Assembly (NCBI GenBank): GCA_021307315.1
Contig: JAJSPD010000141.1
Coordinates: 1 to 57,999, forward strand
Direction: 5' to 3'
Source: Bisporella sp. PMI_857
Taxonomy: Eukaryota; Ascomycota; Leotiomycetes; Helotiales; Helotiaceae
Length of the DNA: 57,999 nt
Under the pieces are notes generated by a model, which was not told the DNA's origin, did not search any database, and was given only the letters and a program-made list of their open reading frames with translations. Shown here piece by piece: positions 1 to 10,974 of this stretch. How positions within the stretch are numbered: position 1 is the first letter of the stretch; each line of letters opens with the position of its first letter. The translations under genes and the position numbers were made by a program.

Positions 1-173
1 CTTAAGTGCGTAAGCCAATAATAATGTCAATATTAAGCCTCTCACGAGTGGTGCTGCGAAGCCGTCCTCGTACGTGTGTTGCTGCTGTAATACTAAATGA
101 GTGTAGTGTTCTGTAAAGACCGTTGATATACTGCCATCCGCTGCCATTCTTCATTGTTGCTTTGCTGTCGTCA
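1..173 (-). other. 3' non-coding tail of copia element
   Basis: Sequence downstream (minus strand) of the copia RNase H stop. It contains no repeat of the candidate 5' LTR at 5610-5901, so the 3' LTR is presumably left of the window. No coding potential is seen. Confidence 0.5.
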
Positions 174-2757
174 TTAAGCCTCTTGTTGCGGACGCTCTAT
201 CCATCCGTCAATCTTGACTGTCAACTGATTGTTGTCAATCAACTGCTCAAGAGCCTTGTTTGGATTTGCTTTCGTCATAGCGTCAGCCGGGTTTGAATTC
301 CCTTCAACCCACCGTACTTCAGAAAGTTCACGTCTCTCGTACGATTGACGGATAGCCATAATGTCTATCATAAGACGCTTCTCCTTAGTAGTACCAAGCT
401 TGACGATACACTCGTAGAGTGAGAAAGAGTCGGTACAGAGGATGGTCGGAATGTTCGACAGCTTTAATCGATGGGCAATCATAGCTAAAGTGGTTGAAAT
501 AGAAATAGCAATGTCGACTCCTGCCGCCATAGCGTAAAGTTCGGAAGCAAGTACCGCTCTGGTGACTCTTTTGCATTTGTGGAACTCCAATGGATAATGT
601 TGCCTGTCAGCTGAAATTCGCCCTTCCCAGCTGCTTCATTCCCTAAAACGATAACGTAGCCGATTTGAGAGCTCAAGTCTTTATTGTTTGCAAACGATGC
701 GTCAACAAAAACGTATAGCTTGGCGGTTGAGAGGTCGAGTGGCACATATCGAATCCCACGTGACAGCTTCCCCTTTTGCCAAAGCAAGCGTTTATTCAAC
801 AATTTCACGTCTTCCAGGAGCGGTTCATGCTGCTGAGCTGCAACGGCTGTATCATATGTTGCCTCAGGTTGGCAAATTGCAGCAATATAAGCTCCTCTTG
901 CGCGCTGTTCCATGAACGCTTGGCGGAAATCCGAGCTTTTCGTATTGATAGCTTCGATCCTTTTGCCTTGCCCTTTCTGTGCTATTGCTAAACTGTGCTT
1001 TTCTTGAGTGATAATACAGCCATTAAACATCAAAGAGTTGCGTGTTGATAGCGTCTCCGTGTCTTTGGCCAACAGCTTTGCCGCTTTCAGCTCGACGTCC
1101 TCTTTCGCCAAGAAATCCGGTTCTCCCAAAATCAATGTGTCGTCGGTTTGCATGCCGACAATTCCGAGAGCTGGCTCTGACTCCTTGGTAATTAACAAGC
1201 AAGGGTCGTATGTTGATGTCTCCATTATGAGGTTGTGCAAGTGATGCTTGTAATAAGTGTTGAACCAGTGGTTCCCAGCTTCGGGAATTCCGTACAAAGG
1301 TAAAATGACTTCAAAAATAGTGCCTTTCGGGAGCTCGTCGACCATTTCCTTTGGTGGTCTCGCATAAACCTTCCTGCGGAGCTTTGTAAGTGATTGAACG
1401 TATGCTTGGGTGATGTCTCGTAGGCAGAGCTTCAACCCTTGTTCAATAAGTGTTGCGGCGAGGGCCACGAGGATTCGTTGGCTGACTCGTTGAATCGTCG
1501 GGGATTGGGTTAGAATATCTTTCTTCCCTTTGTCATTGTACGCCTGTATCACAAGCCTTGACTTCTCGTAGGGTACAGGCGTCTCCTTGCCTTTTACCTC
1601 ATCAACGAGCCGAGAGCCGAAAATGCGTTCCTTCCCAATTGATGGGTCATTCTCATTAATCATCTTGAATACTCCTCTCGCAAGCAATCCATCGATCTCA
1701 GTTCGTCTCGATAGCTCAAATGATTTTCCGGGGGTCTTGATAATCCCTTTCTCACGTAAGTCGATGGAAATTTGAGCGTCTCGGATCTCTTTCTCCGTAA
1801 GCCAAGCCTCAAACGCTTCTTGGTTGTCTTCCGTGGTCGTCATTAGTATCTCGAGCTCTTCTTCTCGGTTTGCTACTGTGCGAGATCTGGTATTTGCAGC
1901 CGGGCCGGTTAGTGAGGTTGATTTACCATCCCCTGGCAGATCTTCTTTTAGAATTTGCAAGTCGTCGCTGGCACGTAGAAACGGCTTGATCTTTGTGCTC
2001 CGGAACGCTCGAGGGGGTGCGTTTGGGAATCCGATTAGACATGATTCTCCATCCATTCCAAGAAGTGTGAATGGCCCCTCCCATCCTTTGTGCTCTCTCC
2101 ATACCATGACTTCGGAGTTTAGTGGGAGATCATGAATCGGCGTTGTACGTGGGCCATTCCGAGTGCGAAGAGCCTCTGTTACTTGTCTCAAAGCATGGCA
2201 TTTACGTACTTCGTTCATAGCTTTCTTGATTGCTCCCGCTCTCTCTGTAACCGTAGGTGATGGAGCACTGTTCTCTGCTATTCTGGGGTATGCTCCAAAA
2301 ACGAGGAGAGTTGGGATGAGTCCATTGGGTCCTGCTGTATCATTTACGGCTTTCACGGCCATTTGTAGGCGTTCTGCGTCACTCAGATTTGCCATCTCGT
2401 CGCACATGATGTTGTACGCCCTTCTCAATGGTATGTGGTAGCGCTCGACCTTACCAATGGAATTGTGGCTTTCTATTGGCATGGTACGAGTTGCTGATCC
2501 CATGCTTTTTGCGTAATCCCGGAATTCCTTGCTGTGGAAGTTTGTGCCGGGGTCATGAACAATGAAATCGGGAGGGCCTTGGTAAACGTCGATCCAGCAT
2601 GCTCTCAGAGCCTCCCATGCGTGTACAGCGCTCATACTCTTCACAAAACGCGCGCTGTTGAAACTAGTTGCCTCGTCCACAACTTGTATGGCCTTTCTGC
2701 CTCTCAAATCGACGATATCGATGATAATAGTGTGGTTGAAGCTTACGTCGTCTTTTA
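174..2757 (-). pseudogene. Copia pol part 2: integrase, reverse transcriptase, RNase H (frameshifted)
   Basis: This is the 3' half of a Ty1/copia polyprotein on the minus strand. The integrase core runs from about 2757 to 2000, with an Asp in VVDEATSFNSARF, a second in IVHDPGTNF and a Glu in GKVERYH. The reverse transcriptase follows, with KSRLVIQAYND, the motif LRDITQAYVQS and the catalytic motif GMQTDDTLIL in place of the usual YVDD. RNase H begins at VFVDASFANN and continues in another frame over 174-about 600 (ASELYAMAAG, then ILCTDSFSLYE and EGNSNPADAMTK). A frameshift at about 590-600 splits RNase H. A second shift at about 2760 separates this part from the gag half: the reading frame reopens just past a stop with FTLKDD before IIIDIVDLRGRKA, which fits loss of one A. 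Fungal copia elements normally carry one gag-pol frame, so this copy cannot make an intact polyprotein. Confidence 0.9.
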
Positions 2758-5556
2758 GTGTGAATTAAACCTCCCAGGAGGGCCTCCATGCTTCTGGCAG
2801 TGTTCACAAACTTTCGTGATTGCCAGTAAAGCGTCTGAATCGACGTCGTGGCCTGCTCTTTCAAGCAGTAACTCGAGCCTGCGTACCGTGGGATGTCCAA
2901 ATCTCCGGTGTATAGTTCTCAATTCAGACTCCGTCAAATGGCAGCTAAGAATCTCTTCACCAGAGTTAGCAATAAGTGGCTCAATTTGATCGAGAAGCAC
3001 CCATGGGTGGCCAAATCTGCGTACAACAAGCGTTTGTTTTGAGCCTTGGACAACTACATTCCGTAGGTTGTCGAAGTGCCCTACAAGTCGATCCAGATCC
3101 GCGAGAGAAAGCAGAAATGGCACGTCAGCTTTCACAATATGAAATTCCACTTTTCCCAATGGTGTTTCGACCGTCGCTACTCCAATAGATGAAGTTTTGC
3201 CTATACCAAACTTGAAAACAACTTCACCAGCACGTGATGTATCAAGAGACACCTTTTGGACCCTTTTCAGGGCCTCAAACTGCTGAGCTCCCGCAGAGGA
3301 CTTATTCGCAGCTCCTGAATCGAGCATGAATCCCATAAACTGTGCGGTAGAGTAACGGCTCATGAAATGGTCCACTTGCATCTCCTTGGTTACGCTGTAC
3401 AGAGGTGTTCTCGATATTGCATGGTATGCCGAGTTCTCGGTGAGCTTTGTTATAAGGCTCTTTCCATTGTAATGAGTCCCTGAAACTGTGAACGTTCCAG
3501 TAATCTGGTGCTCCACTTCACTTTCCGATTCGTCAGAAAGCTTTATTTCGTCCAATATGAAGTTGTAGTCCTCATTCGGATCCATGCCTTCTTGGTCAAT
3601 GAGAAACACCCTAAAGCTGGTTTGAGTAGCTTTGCCATCTCTTTTAGAAGCCTTCCATTTCTCGTATGAAGCGTCTTTTTCCTCCTTCGAATGATTAGTG
3701 CTGAAACATCCGGTTTTCCTACATATCCAGCACTTTCTGTCACGTAAAGCTCTTTTGCTGTCATTCTCTCTTTTGCCGCTTCGGGAATAGTTGAGTTTAC
3801 GGTCAGCGTACAACTGTTCCGCTTGGGTTGTGCTGTTTCGACAGCAGTAGTGTGTCTCATCATTTGTGTAAGGTTCTATTGCATATGCTCTCGATTCTGT
3901 TCGTTCAGATCTGACGGCGAGAGATCGTCGAATTGCTTCACACGCTGTGTGAAATGACGCAGCGCCGCTGTACACGGCAAGGTCACATTCCGGGACGCCA
4001 AACATAGCCTGTAACAGCTTGTCTTTCAACTCCGCGTCTGTCCGTTTCTCTTGGCGCAGTCCAAGTTGAAGCTTTCTGAGTTTCTTGGCAAGTTGATCAA
4101 AGCTTTCTATCAAAGAGTAGTTCTTCCCAGCGTTAGATTGGCGTATCTTTCCGAAAGTCATAGTGTCCCATTCCAGTTGAATCTTGCGAGCTCGCTCCTC
4201 TGTCTCGAAGTTGGCCCGCACCAGTTGAACCATAGTGCCGAAGTCGTAGTTTTGGTTCGCCACGTAATCGAAATAAAACGTTTTAGCTTCCCCGGCTAGC
4301 ATAGTCGGAAAAGCTCGGTGGTGATAGTTTGGTTCCACCATTGCTACTTGGCAAAAGTCGTAAAATGCGACAAGGCATTGGTCGAGAGAGTCTTCGCTTC
4401 CTCTGTAGCGCAGGTCCTTGTCGTAAATCTTGATTAATTGCAACAAATTACGTGAAACATCACTTGAAACCTGCGGACTTTGCCATTCTTGGGATAATCG
4501 ACCATTTCCGAGAGTTGGGTTAGCTGAAGGCGGCTCTTTAGGTCGTAATGAGTCTTCTTGGTGGACTGGAAGTGATTGTTTGTATTGCCAAGGGGTCTGT
4601 TGCCGTAATCGAGGTGCTTTGCTATATGCGGAAAATCCTGGAAAATCCCCTGGTGGTTGTGTGTTTTCCGCATTATAAGTGTTGTTTCGTTGAGTGTTAA
4701 CTTCTCGTTTCCAATTGGAATTGTGTTGGTTGGACCAATGCGGGGGTGGTAACGTTGAAGTGTTGCGAGCTGGGTTCTCGGGTGGAGCAGCAGGGTTCCC
4801 TCCTGACATCCAAACGTCAGAAGGTTTTAGGGACGTTTCAAATGCTGCTCCTTGGCTTTCATTCCCTTCGGCAGCTGTTTCTTCCGTCGATCTACTTGCC
4901 GCAGCTGAGCGTAGTGCCGAAGAAGCACCTAAAGCTGGTTCTGCTCGTGCAACAAGTCGTTCTTGTGGTGCTACTGTGTTGGTAGGGTCAGGAGCCTCTG
5001 CTGTCATGAAGGAGATCCCTCTCATTTTCCCCGTAGGGGAGCCGGTCTCCTCGTTTCTGGTGTTGTCAATGGAGGCACCGAATTGTCGAGGTTCGATTAG
5101 TGCCGAAAACCTATGTGGAGAATGTCGAGGGTATATCTCGTAATTTCTCCACGAATTCATGTGCTTCCTGACCTCCATTTCAACGTCTTCCTCAGGCCAG
5201 TTCGCCTGCGTATCGCTGTTTATGACTTCGTACAGTCTGAGTGCCGCGTTTGGTCCTCTTTTTACCCATACGCCATTATTCCGGAGTGCGCTCCTTAGTG
5301 CCTGCACTTTCTTTGTTTGGCAGAGCCGGAATGTAGCTGTTGTCCAGTCCTCAAAGCTTTCCTTAAAGATATCCCATAAACTCTCATCTCTCTCCTGCCC
5401 TGTTGTGTAGTCTGCGATCCATTGATCGATAAACATGTCGTTCTCGACTTGAATAGGTGTACGAGCACCAACTGAGCGAGGTGCGGGGGTTGGCTCTGTG
5501 CCCTGATTGTTGTCAGAGGCATCACTTGCGATTGTTTCATGCCCTTGGGTTGACAT
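2755..5556 (-). pseudogene. Copia gag, protease and integrase zinc-finger part
   Basis: A 933-codon frame starts at ATG 5556 (MSTQGHETIASDAS) and ends at a stop created by the downstream frameshift. The N-terminal half is gag-like, charged and Pro/Asn rich, and includes a UBN2/gag-type alpha-helical stretch (LDQCLVAFYDFCQVAM). Near residue 655 is a knuckle-like motif CWICRKTGCFSTNH with spacing C-x2-C-x4-C-x4-H, a variant of the retroviral CCHC knuckle. The aspartic protease motif is FMLDSGAANKSS near residue 740. The C-terminus is the gag-pre-integrase zinc-binding region (RRFGHPTVRRLE then CEHCQKHGGPPG). Its partner domains continue in a different frame below 2757. The start is supported by the leader position between the ATG and the candidate LTR at 5610. 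Confidence 0.88.
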
Positions 5557-5609
5557 GGTGGTTTTATTTGCGTGTGTTGTACGTTGTGGACGTAGATTAG
5601 GGGTTCAGA

Positions 5610-5901
5610 TGACAAGAGGCTAGAGCAACCCGAATCTCCCTTTTCTTCAGAGATCAAGAGATCTCTCTTAGCAACAGTTGAATGCTTCAACTGCTCTCTT
5701 CCTAGGTAGTCCTAGCTGTCTGTGGCTGAAGATGTCAACCACTGATCAGTGTTGGTTTCTCCGGGGGTGATATCACGATTGAATCAAAAACAAAAGGTAC
5801 TGTAGACTGCTGTATATTCTGATTGCCTCCTCTATGAGGAGGCTGGTAGCTAGCTATATATAAGGAATGAATGTGGTCAAAGCAATAGCTAGCGTGTCTC
5901 A
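5610..5901 (-). repeat. Candidate copia 5' LTR
   Basis: On the minus strand this segment begins TGAGACACG and ends TTGTCA, the TG...CA pattern of an LTR. It contains a TATA-like box at about 5855-5863 (minus strand CCTTATATATAG) and a perfect 8-bp stem with a 3-nt loop at 5825-5843. The copia start codon lies 54 bp downstream of its end. The outer boundary is chosen because the gypsy gag frame is open from the very next base (5902). The second LTR is outside the window, so the exact ends are not proven. Confidence 0.5.
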
Positions 5902-6165
5902 GGTGTCGCACTGAAGTTACCCCGTGATTGTACCGACAGATCTTCTACCCCTGCTGGAAAAACTTCTGTTACTTACTCTACCGACTCGCCCAAGGCAACA
6001 ACAGAGAAGACGTGTTTCAAGTGCGGAAAGCCTGGACACTTTGCTAATGAATGCCCACAAGGACCTGCGATCAGAGAGATCGTCGGAGAGGATACGGAAC
6101 AGGAACAGGAAGGACTAGTGGAGGATGAAGAGCATGGAGATCAAGAGGAAAACGGCGAGGCCTAG
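5902..6165 (+). pseudogene. Gypsy gag, C-terminal part with CCHC zinc knuckle
   Basis: An open frame runs from 5902 to TAG at 6163-6165. It encodes a classical retroviral knuckle CFKCGKPGHFANEC at 6013-6054 (C-x2-C-x4-H-x4-C) followed by an acidic Glu/Asp-rich tail. The N-terminal and middle gag are missing because the copia LTR abuts codon 5902; the rest of gag and the 5' LTR should lie beyond the copia, left of the window. The frame overlaps the -1 frame of pol over 6129-6165. Confidence 0.8.
6129..6165 (+). promoter_or_regulatory. Gag/pol overlap, probable -1 frameshift region
   Basis: Gag (frame starting at 5902) and pol overlap by 37 nt, with pol in the -1 frame. A heptamer read G GAA AAC in the gag frame at 6147-6153 resembles a slippery site, though re-pairing in the P site would involve one mismatch. 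Programmed -1 shifting is common in this group; the exact site is inferred. Confidence 0.4.
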
Positions 6166-9100
6166 GCAAAGGCTCGTTCCTAGGCCTACGCAAATGTGAT
6201 CTGTCAAAGCTGGACTTGACAAAATTGATGGGTGGAAAACAGTTTTTAGTTTCTTGCCAGCTTAGCATGAATGGAACTGGAATTTCATTGCACTCGTTGG
6301 CAGACACAGGAGCAAATGGTTACCTTTTCATAAATCGTCCTCTTGCAATTCGTTTATCTAATGCCCTTAGCACTCCTATCCGACAACTACCCTACTCCGT
6401 GCCAATCAGAGGATTTCAGAAGAAGATATCTAGTCGCGTGTCTCAATACATTCGCCTACACCTGACTATTGATGGTCGGCGGATATACAATTGCCCCTTT
6501 GTGATTCTGGACCTGGGAAATCAAGACGCTATCATCGGTAACAAGTGGTTGAGTCATTTCAAGATCAAATTGGACTCAGCTCGGAGTCGACTTATTTGGC
6601 CTTCCGAATACCCCCCGACTAAGTTGTGGTCCAGGGAACTGATGATTCCTTATGAATCCCAGAAACTTATCAACAGTCATAGCGATCACCAAGTGGATGC
6701 AGACAGAAGAAATCAAGCGCTAGAAGTGGAGGAAGTGCGGCGGATGAGAAGATCACGTCCTATCCCAATAGCACTCATCCGGAGCTCTGTACTCCGAGCC
6801 CCCTCCGAATCCTATACGAGAACCCTCGGACTCCAAAGGAAGGTGAAAGCACAATCCCCAAAGCCTTCTAAAATAGTCGACATTTGCCAGATTAGCGCCA
6901 ACGCGCTACACTTCAACATGAAATCAAGTGGCACTGAGTTCTTCCAAACTAGCCTATACGAGATAGATCGGATCATTGAGGAATTAGAAGCTGCGGAGGA
7001 TATAGAAACCGAACAACAGATCCGTCTCAGACTACCAAGATTGTATGATCTGTTCCAAGACGTATTCTCCAAGATAGCATCAGACAAGCTACCTCCTCAT
7101 CGCCCGTATGACCACAAGATCCAGTTGGAAGCTCCCTTGCCCAGCCATTTTTCTCCTTTGTACCGACAATCCGCGGAAGAGCTGAAAGCGGTAAAGAAGT
7201 ATTTGCTAGAGCACCTGAGCAAAGGTTTTATAGCTCACAGCAAGAGCCCTTTCGCGTCCCCTGTCTTATTCGTCAAGAAGCCTAACGGTGGTCTGCGTTT
7301 TTGCATCGACTACCGGAAGCTCAATGCTCTGACCCGAAACGACCCCTACCCCATTCCAAGGATTGACGAATTGTTGAGCCGAGTGTCAAAAGCTAAGATA
7401 TTCACAAAGCTCGACATCCGTCAGGCCTTCCACAGAATCCGAATAGACCCTGAGTCTGAGGAATACACAACGTTCAGAACCCGCTACGGATCCTACAAGT
7501 GCAAGGTGCTACCTTTTGGCCTTACTAATGGACCTGCCACGTATCAGCGGTACATGAACGACGTTCTGATGGAATATTTAGATGACTTTTGCATGGCATA
7601 CCTCGACGATATTCTCATTTATTCCGAAGACCCCACTACTCATGTCGAACACGTCAAGAAGGTGTTGCAAAGACTTCGAGATGCCGGACTCCAAGCTGAC
7701 ATCGCCAAATGCGAGTTCCACGTCACTAGAACTAAGTATTTGGGATACATCTTGACGACTGAAGGACTAGAGGTAGATCCTGATAAGACTGAGCCGTTGC
7801 GGAACTGGGCTCGACCTACTACTGTTACAGGTGTGAAATCCTTTTTAGGATTTTGCGGATTCTACCGTCAGTTCATTCGCAATTTCGGCTTGATAGCTAA
7901 ACCACTGACAACGATCACACGCCCCACTGAACCGTTTGTATGGTCTAAAGAGTGTGATCAAGCGTTCGAGGATTTGCGAAAAAGCTTGCTGGCGGCTCAG
8001 GCCATTCACCACTTCAACCCCGAACTCCCTACGAAGCTGGAAACGGATTCCTCAGAAGGAGTTATCGCTGGTGTCATTTCTCAGGAACACTCTCAAAGCC
8101 AATGGTACCCTGTCGGCTTCTATTCGCACGTTCTGTCAGGTCATGAAGTGAACTGGGAGATCCACGACAAGGAGCTATACGCCATTGTGGAGGCATTCCG
8201 CAAGTGGCGACCCGAGCTTATGTCGGTCCAGAGCCAGGTCAGCGTCTACTCGGATCACAGGTCATTGGAATACTTCATGACGACTAAAGTGCTCACAGCC
8301 AAACAAGTACGCTGGATGGAGTTCCTTTCCGACTTCAACTTCAAGATCATGTATACGTCAGGCAAAAACAACCTTAAGGCTGATATCCTCAGCCGAAGAG
8401 AACAAGACGTAGCTGCACAGGAAGAAGCTAAGAAGGACAGCCGTTCTAGAGTGCTTCTCGGACCCCATCGCCTCGATTCTCAAATCAATGCCGAGCTGGC
8501 CGAGATATATGTGTCCGCTATAGACATATCTTCTTTGGACCCCGAAACCCCCCCGAAACCTCTCCTAGACTCCGTGGAGTTGGTGACCAAACTACGACAA
8601 GTCAACCGTGAGTCTTTTCCTGACTTACGAAGAACCTTACCTGAAGGTTATCACATCGAGGACGGGCTGCTACTACACAAAGGAAGGCTGTGTGTGCTTC
8701 GAGACACCCTTCTATGTACCCGCCTCATTCAGGAAGCGCATAGTCAACCCTCCAGCGCACACCTAGGTGGAACTAAGACCTACCAGTTGCTTGCTCCAAA
8801 GTACTACTGGGTCGGCATGGGTGCGGACTGTAAGCGATACGTTGCTAATTGTAAGGATTGCAGAGCAGCCCACTCTAACCAGACCAAGCAACAAGGTCTA
8901 CTACACCCTTTACCGGTGCCCGCATACCCGATGCAGCACCTTTGCATGGACTTCAAAGAGTTCCCTAAAGATAAGCACGGCTTCGACACTATTCTAGTCT
9001 TTATTGATCGATTAGGAAAAGACGCGGTAACGATTCCTTGTCACAAAAATATCGACGCCCGTGGCGTAGCAACTCTTTTCCTTCAGTGGATATATCGATT

Positions 9101-10088
9101 CGGACACACTCCGGAGTCGATAGTCTCTGATAGAGGTCCTCAATTTGTATCTTCTTTCTGGAATGAGTTTTGTAGAATCATTGGAGTTAAGATCAAGCTC
9201 TCGACTGCTTACCACAAGCAAACAGACGGCCAGACCGAGATCATGAACAAATATATCGATCAAAGACTCCGACCTTTTGTCAATTACTATCAAGACAACT
9301 GGAGCGAACTGCTCCCTATGATTGACAGAGCACAAATGACTCTTCCGCACTCTTCTATTGGAATGGCACCGTACCGGCTCAAGTTCGGACTTGACCCTAG
9401 AACGAGCTGGGACTGGAATACGCCAAAAGCCAATACTCCATTAGAGAAGCTCAATTACGAAGATGCACGGAAACTGGCTGAACGCATGAAAGAATCATGG
9501 GAGTTGGCCAAAGCAAACATGCTGAAAGCTCAGGAACGCATGTCTCGCTCGGTGAACAAGCACCGAAGAGTCATAGACTGGAAAGTTACGGATAAAGTCT
9601 ACTTGTCGACCAAGAACCTGAAGAACTATAGGCCTAGCCGAAAGCTGGCCGAACAGTGGATAGGTCCTTTTGAAATTACCGAACAAGTAGGCAACGCTTA
9701 CAGGCTTGCCTTGCCTGCTGGATCCAATATCCATGACGTCTTTTCACCCGACGTATTGACTAAGGATCCAGACAATCCGTTACCTGGCCAAGAGAACCCT
9801 AAGCCAGAAGCCGAGCTAATTGCTGGAAAGGAGGAATGGGAAGTCGAAGATATCAAAGCGGTGCGCAAGATCAGGAACGTTCTGAAATATCAAGTGAGCT
9901 GGGTCGGCCACGATCCGGACCCAGAATGGTATCCTGCCTCCAACTTTATGGGTTCACCGCACAAGATCCGCGACTTCCATACAAATAACCCTCAACTGCC
10001 AGGGCCCCCTCGGAGGCTTGCAGAGTGGATTACAGCTTGGGAATCTGGCCAGGAAGACTACGATCACTTGGCAGATGACCGGGCGTAG
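6129..10088 (+). CDS. Gypsy chromovirus pol: protease, RT, RNase H, integrase, chromodomain
   Basis: A long open frame of about 1,300 codons opens after TGA at 6126-6128 and ends at TAG 10086-10088. The domain order is Ty3/gypsy. Aspartic protease ADTGANGYLF lies about residue 30 (counting from the TTG at 6216). RT has KLDIRQAFHRIRI and the catalytic YLDDILIYS near residue 462. RNase H starts at KLETDSSEGV (about 608) and includes DHRSLEYF. The integrase HHCC region (HLGGTKTYQLL...CKDCRAAH) lies at about 848-888, with the catalytic triad in CMDFKEF, VSDRGPQF and DGQTEIMN. A C-terminal chromodomain (EVEDIKAVRK...YQVSWVGHDPDPEWYP) lies at about 1205-1260. The chromodomain places it among chromoviruses. 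There is no in-frame ATG before the protease, and pol sits in the -1 frame of gag, so it is probably made by ribosomal frameshifting. No internal stop is seen. Confidence 0.95.
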   Translation, partial: RAWRSRGKRRGLGKGSFLGLRKCDLSKLDLTKLMGGKQFLVSCQLSMNGTGISLHSLADTGANGYLFINRPLAIRLSNALSTPIRQLPYSVPIRGFQKKISSRVSQYIRLHLTIDGRRIYNCPFVILDLGNQDAIIGNKWLSHFKIKLDSARSRLIWPSEYPPTKLWSRELMIPYESQKLINSHSDHQVDADRRNQALEVEEVRRMRRSRPIPIALIRSSVLRAPSESYTRTLGLQRKVKAQSPKPSKIVDICQISANALHFNMKSSGTEFFQTSLYEIDRIIEELEAAEDIETEQQIRLRLPRLYDLFQDVFSKIASDKLPPHRPYDHKIQLEAPLPSHFSPLYRQSAEELKAVKKYLLEHLSKGFIAHSKSPFASPVLFVKKPNGGLRFCIDYRKLNALTRNDPYPIPRIDELLSRVSKAKIFTKLDIRQAFHRIRIDPESEEYTTFRTRYGSYKCKVLPFGLTNGPATYQRYMNDVLMEYLDDFCMAYLDDILIYSEDPTTHVEHVKKVLQRLRDAGLQADIAKCEFHVTRTKYLGYILTTEGLEVDPDKTEPLRNWARPTTVTGVKSFLGFCGFYRQFIRNFGLIAKPLTTITRPTEPFVWSKECDQAFEDLRKSLLAAQAIHHFNPELPTKLETDSSEGVIAGVISQEHSQSQWYPVGFYSHVLSGHEVNWEIHDKELYAIVEAFRKWRPELMSVQSQVSVYSDHRSLEYFMTTKVLTAKQVRWMEFLSDFNFKIMYTSGKNNLKADILSRREQDVAAQEEAKKDSRSRVLLGPHRLDSQINAELAEIYVSAIDISSLDPETPPKPLLDSVELVTKLRQVNRESFPDLRRTLPEGYHIEDGLLLHKGRLCVLRDTLLCTRLIQEAHSQPSSAHLGGTKTYQLLAPKYYWVGMGADCKRYVANCKDCRAAHSNQTKQQGLLHPLPVPAYPMQHLCMDFKEFPKDKHGFDTILVFIDRLGKDAVTIPCHKNIDARGVATLFLQWIYRFGHTPESIVSDRGPQFVSSFWNEFCRIIGVKIKLSTAYHKQTDGQTEIMNKYIDQRLRPFVNYYQDNWSELLPMIDRAQMTLPHSSIGMAPYRLKFGLDPRTSWDWNTPKANTPLEKLNYEDARKLAERMKESWELAKANMLKAQERMSRSVNKHRRVIDWKVTDKVYLSTKNLKNYRPSRKLAEQWIGPFEITEQVGNAYRLALPAGSNIHDVFSPDVLTKDPDNPLPGQENPKPEAELIAGKEEWEVEDIKAVRKIRNVLKYQVSWVGHDPDPEWYPASNFMGSPHKIRDFHTNNPQLPGPPRRLAEWITAWESGQEDYDHLADDRA

Positions 10089-10359
10089 CAATATCGAACC
10101 CCCTCCGACAACCCTCCGACCTCATTTCACTTCAGATTATAGTCACAGACTACGATACAAGCATGACACAAGCAAAGCAATTCAATTGGGAATCTGATGC
10201 CCTCTGATCCAAGGCCCAAGTTAACGATCCTTGCTATACGGACCCTCCAATAACACTAGACCGATTTCGTCACAGGCAACTACTCTCGCGAATAGGTATT
10301 GTCGAAGTCTGTATCACGAAGGTGCCGACTTGCCTTCCGAAACAGGGCCTAACACCCTT

Positions 10360-10973
10360 CTACTCAGATACAGGATCCCCGTCCCCCGCCCCAATGGGCT
10401 CCGCCGGATCCTCCACCTCTCCCTCATCCTCGTCCTCATCCTCATACGGGTTGGTGTCCCGGGGAGGACTCACCCGACCACCCTTCCGCCCCTTTCCCTT
10501 GGTGACACGACCGGTGGCACGCCGGGGGCAGCTATGCTGGCCACGGAGGCCTGCACCGCAACCACAATCTTCTTGAGCTTATAGAGCTCCTGAATGGGGT
10601 CAGACCGAGTTCAGATAAGATACGGACGACTTACCATTGACATGTCCGCCACTTCAGACCGAAGGGCACGAGTCTCCTCCAACAGAGCAAAGCTCATGTC
10701 GAGCTGCGTCCTAGGCATAGACGCCGAGCCAACAGACACGATCTCATCTAACGCTGCTGCCGCAGCACGGATTTGTACACCTTGTGCTGCTTGAAGGGCA
10801 GCAAATTCGGTGGAAACGTACCACGGGATCTATGCCAAAGGTGAACAAATAGGAGATACGGATAGGATTCGGGACTTACGGGCACGCAGAGAGCATTCTG
10901 TGCAGTACAATGACCACACTTCTTTGATGAGGGCCGACTCGCCTCATTTCGAAGCTTGAGGGCAAGCTTCCTC
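10360..10973 (-). pseudogene. Antisense spliced reading frame inside the gypsy 3' region
   Basis: On the strand opposite pol, between pol and the 3' LTR, a reading frame extends through two consensus introns: 10830-10879 (gtaagt...atag, 50 nt) and 10590-10634 (gtaagt...cag with ctgac branch-like site, 45 nt). The frame is kept across both. Exon 1 (open from 10973, no in-frame ATG) has KKCGHCTAQNALCVP. Exon 2 (10635-10829) encodes WYVSTEFAALQAAQ, an Ala-rich helix and LLEETRALRSEVADM. Exon 3 starts ELYKLKKIVVAVQ and stops at 10470. A -1 shift in exon 3 would open a basic then very acidic tail (NPYEDEDEDEGEVEDP) ending at 10360. The Cys pattern recalls small fungal proteins of unknown function found with transposons. 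No function is assigned. The start may lie further upstream in the LTR. Confidence 0.45.
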
Positions 10974-10974
10974 T

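Noticed and set aside
10231..10584. Plus-strand frames with Pro/Ser runs after gypsy pol
   Set aside because: They are the complement of the acidic tail of the antisense frame and have no family-like content.
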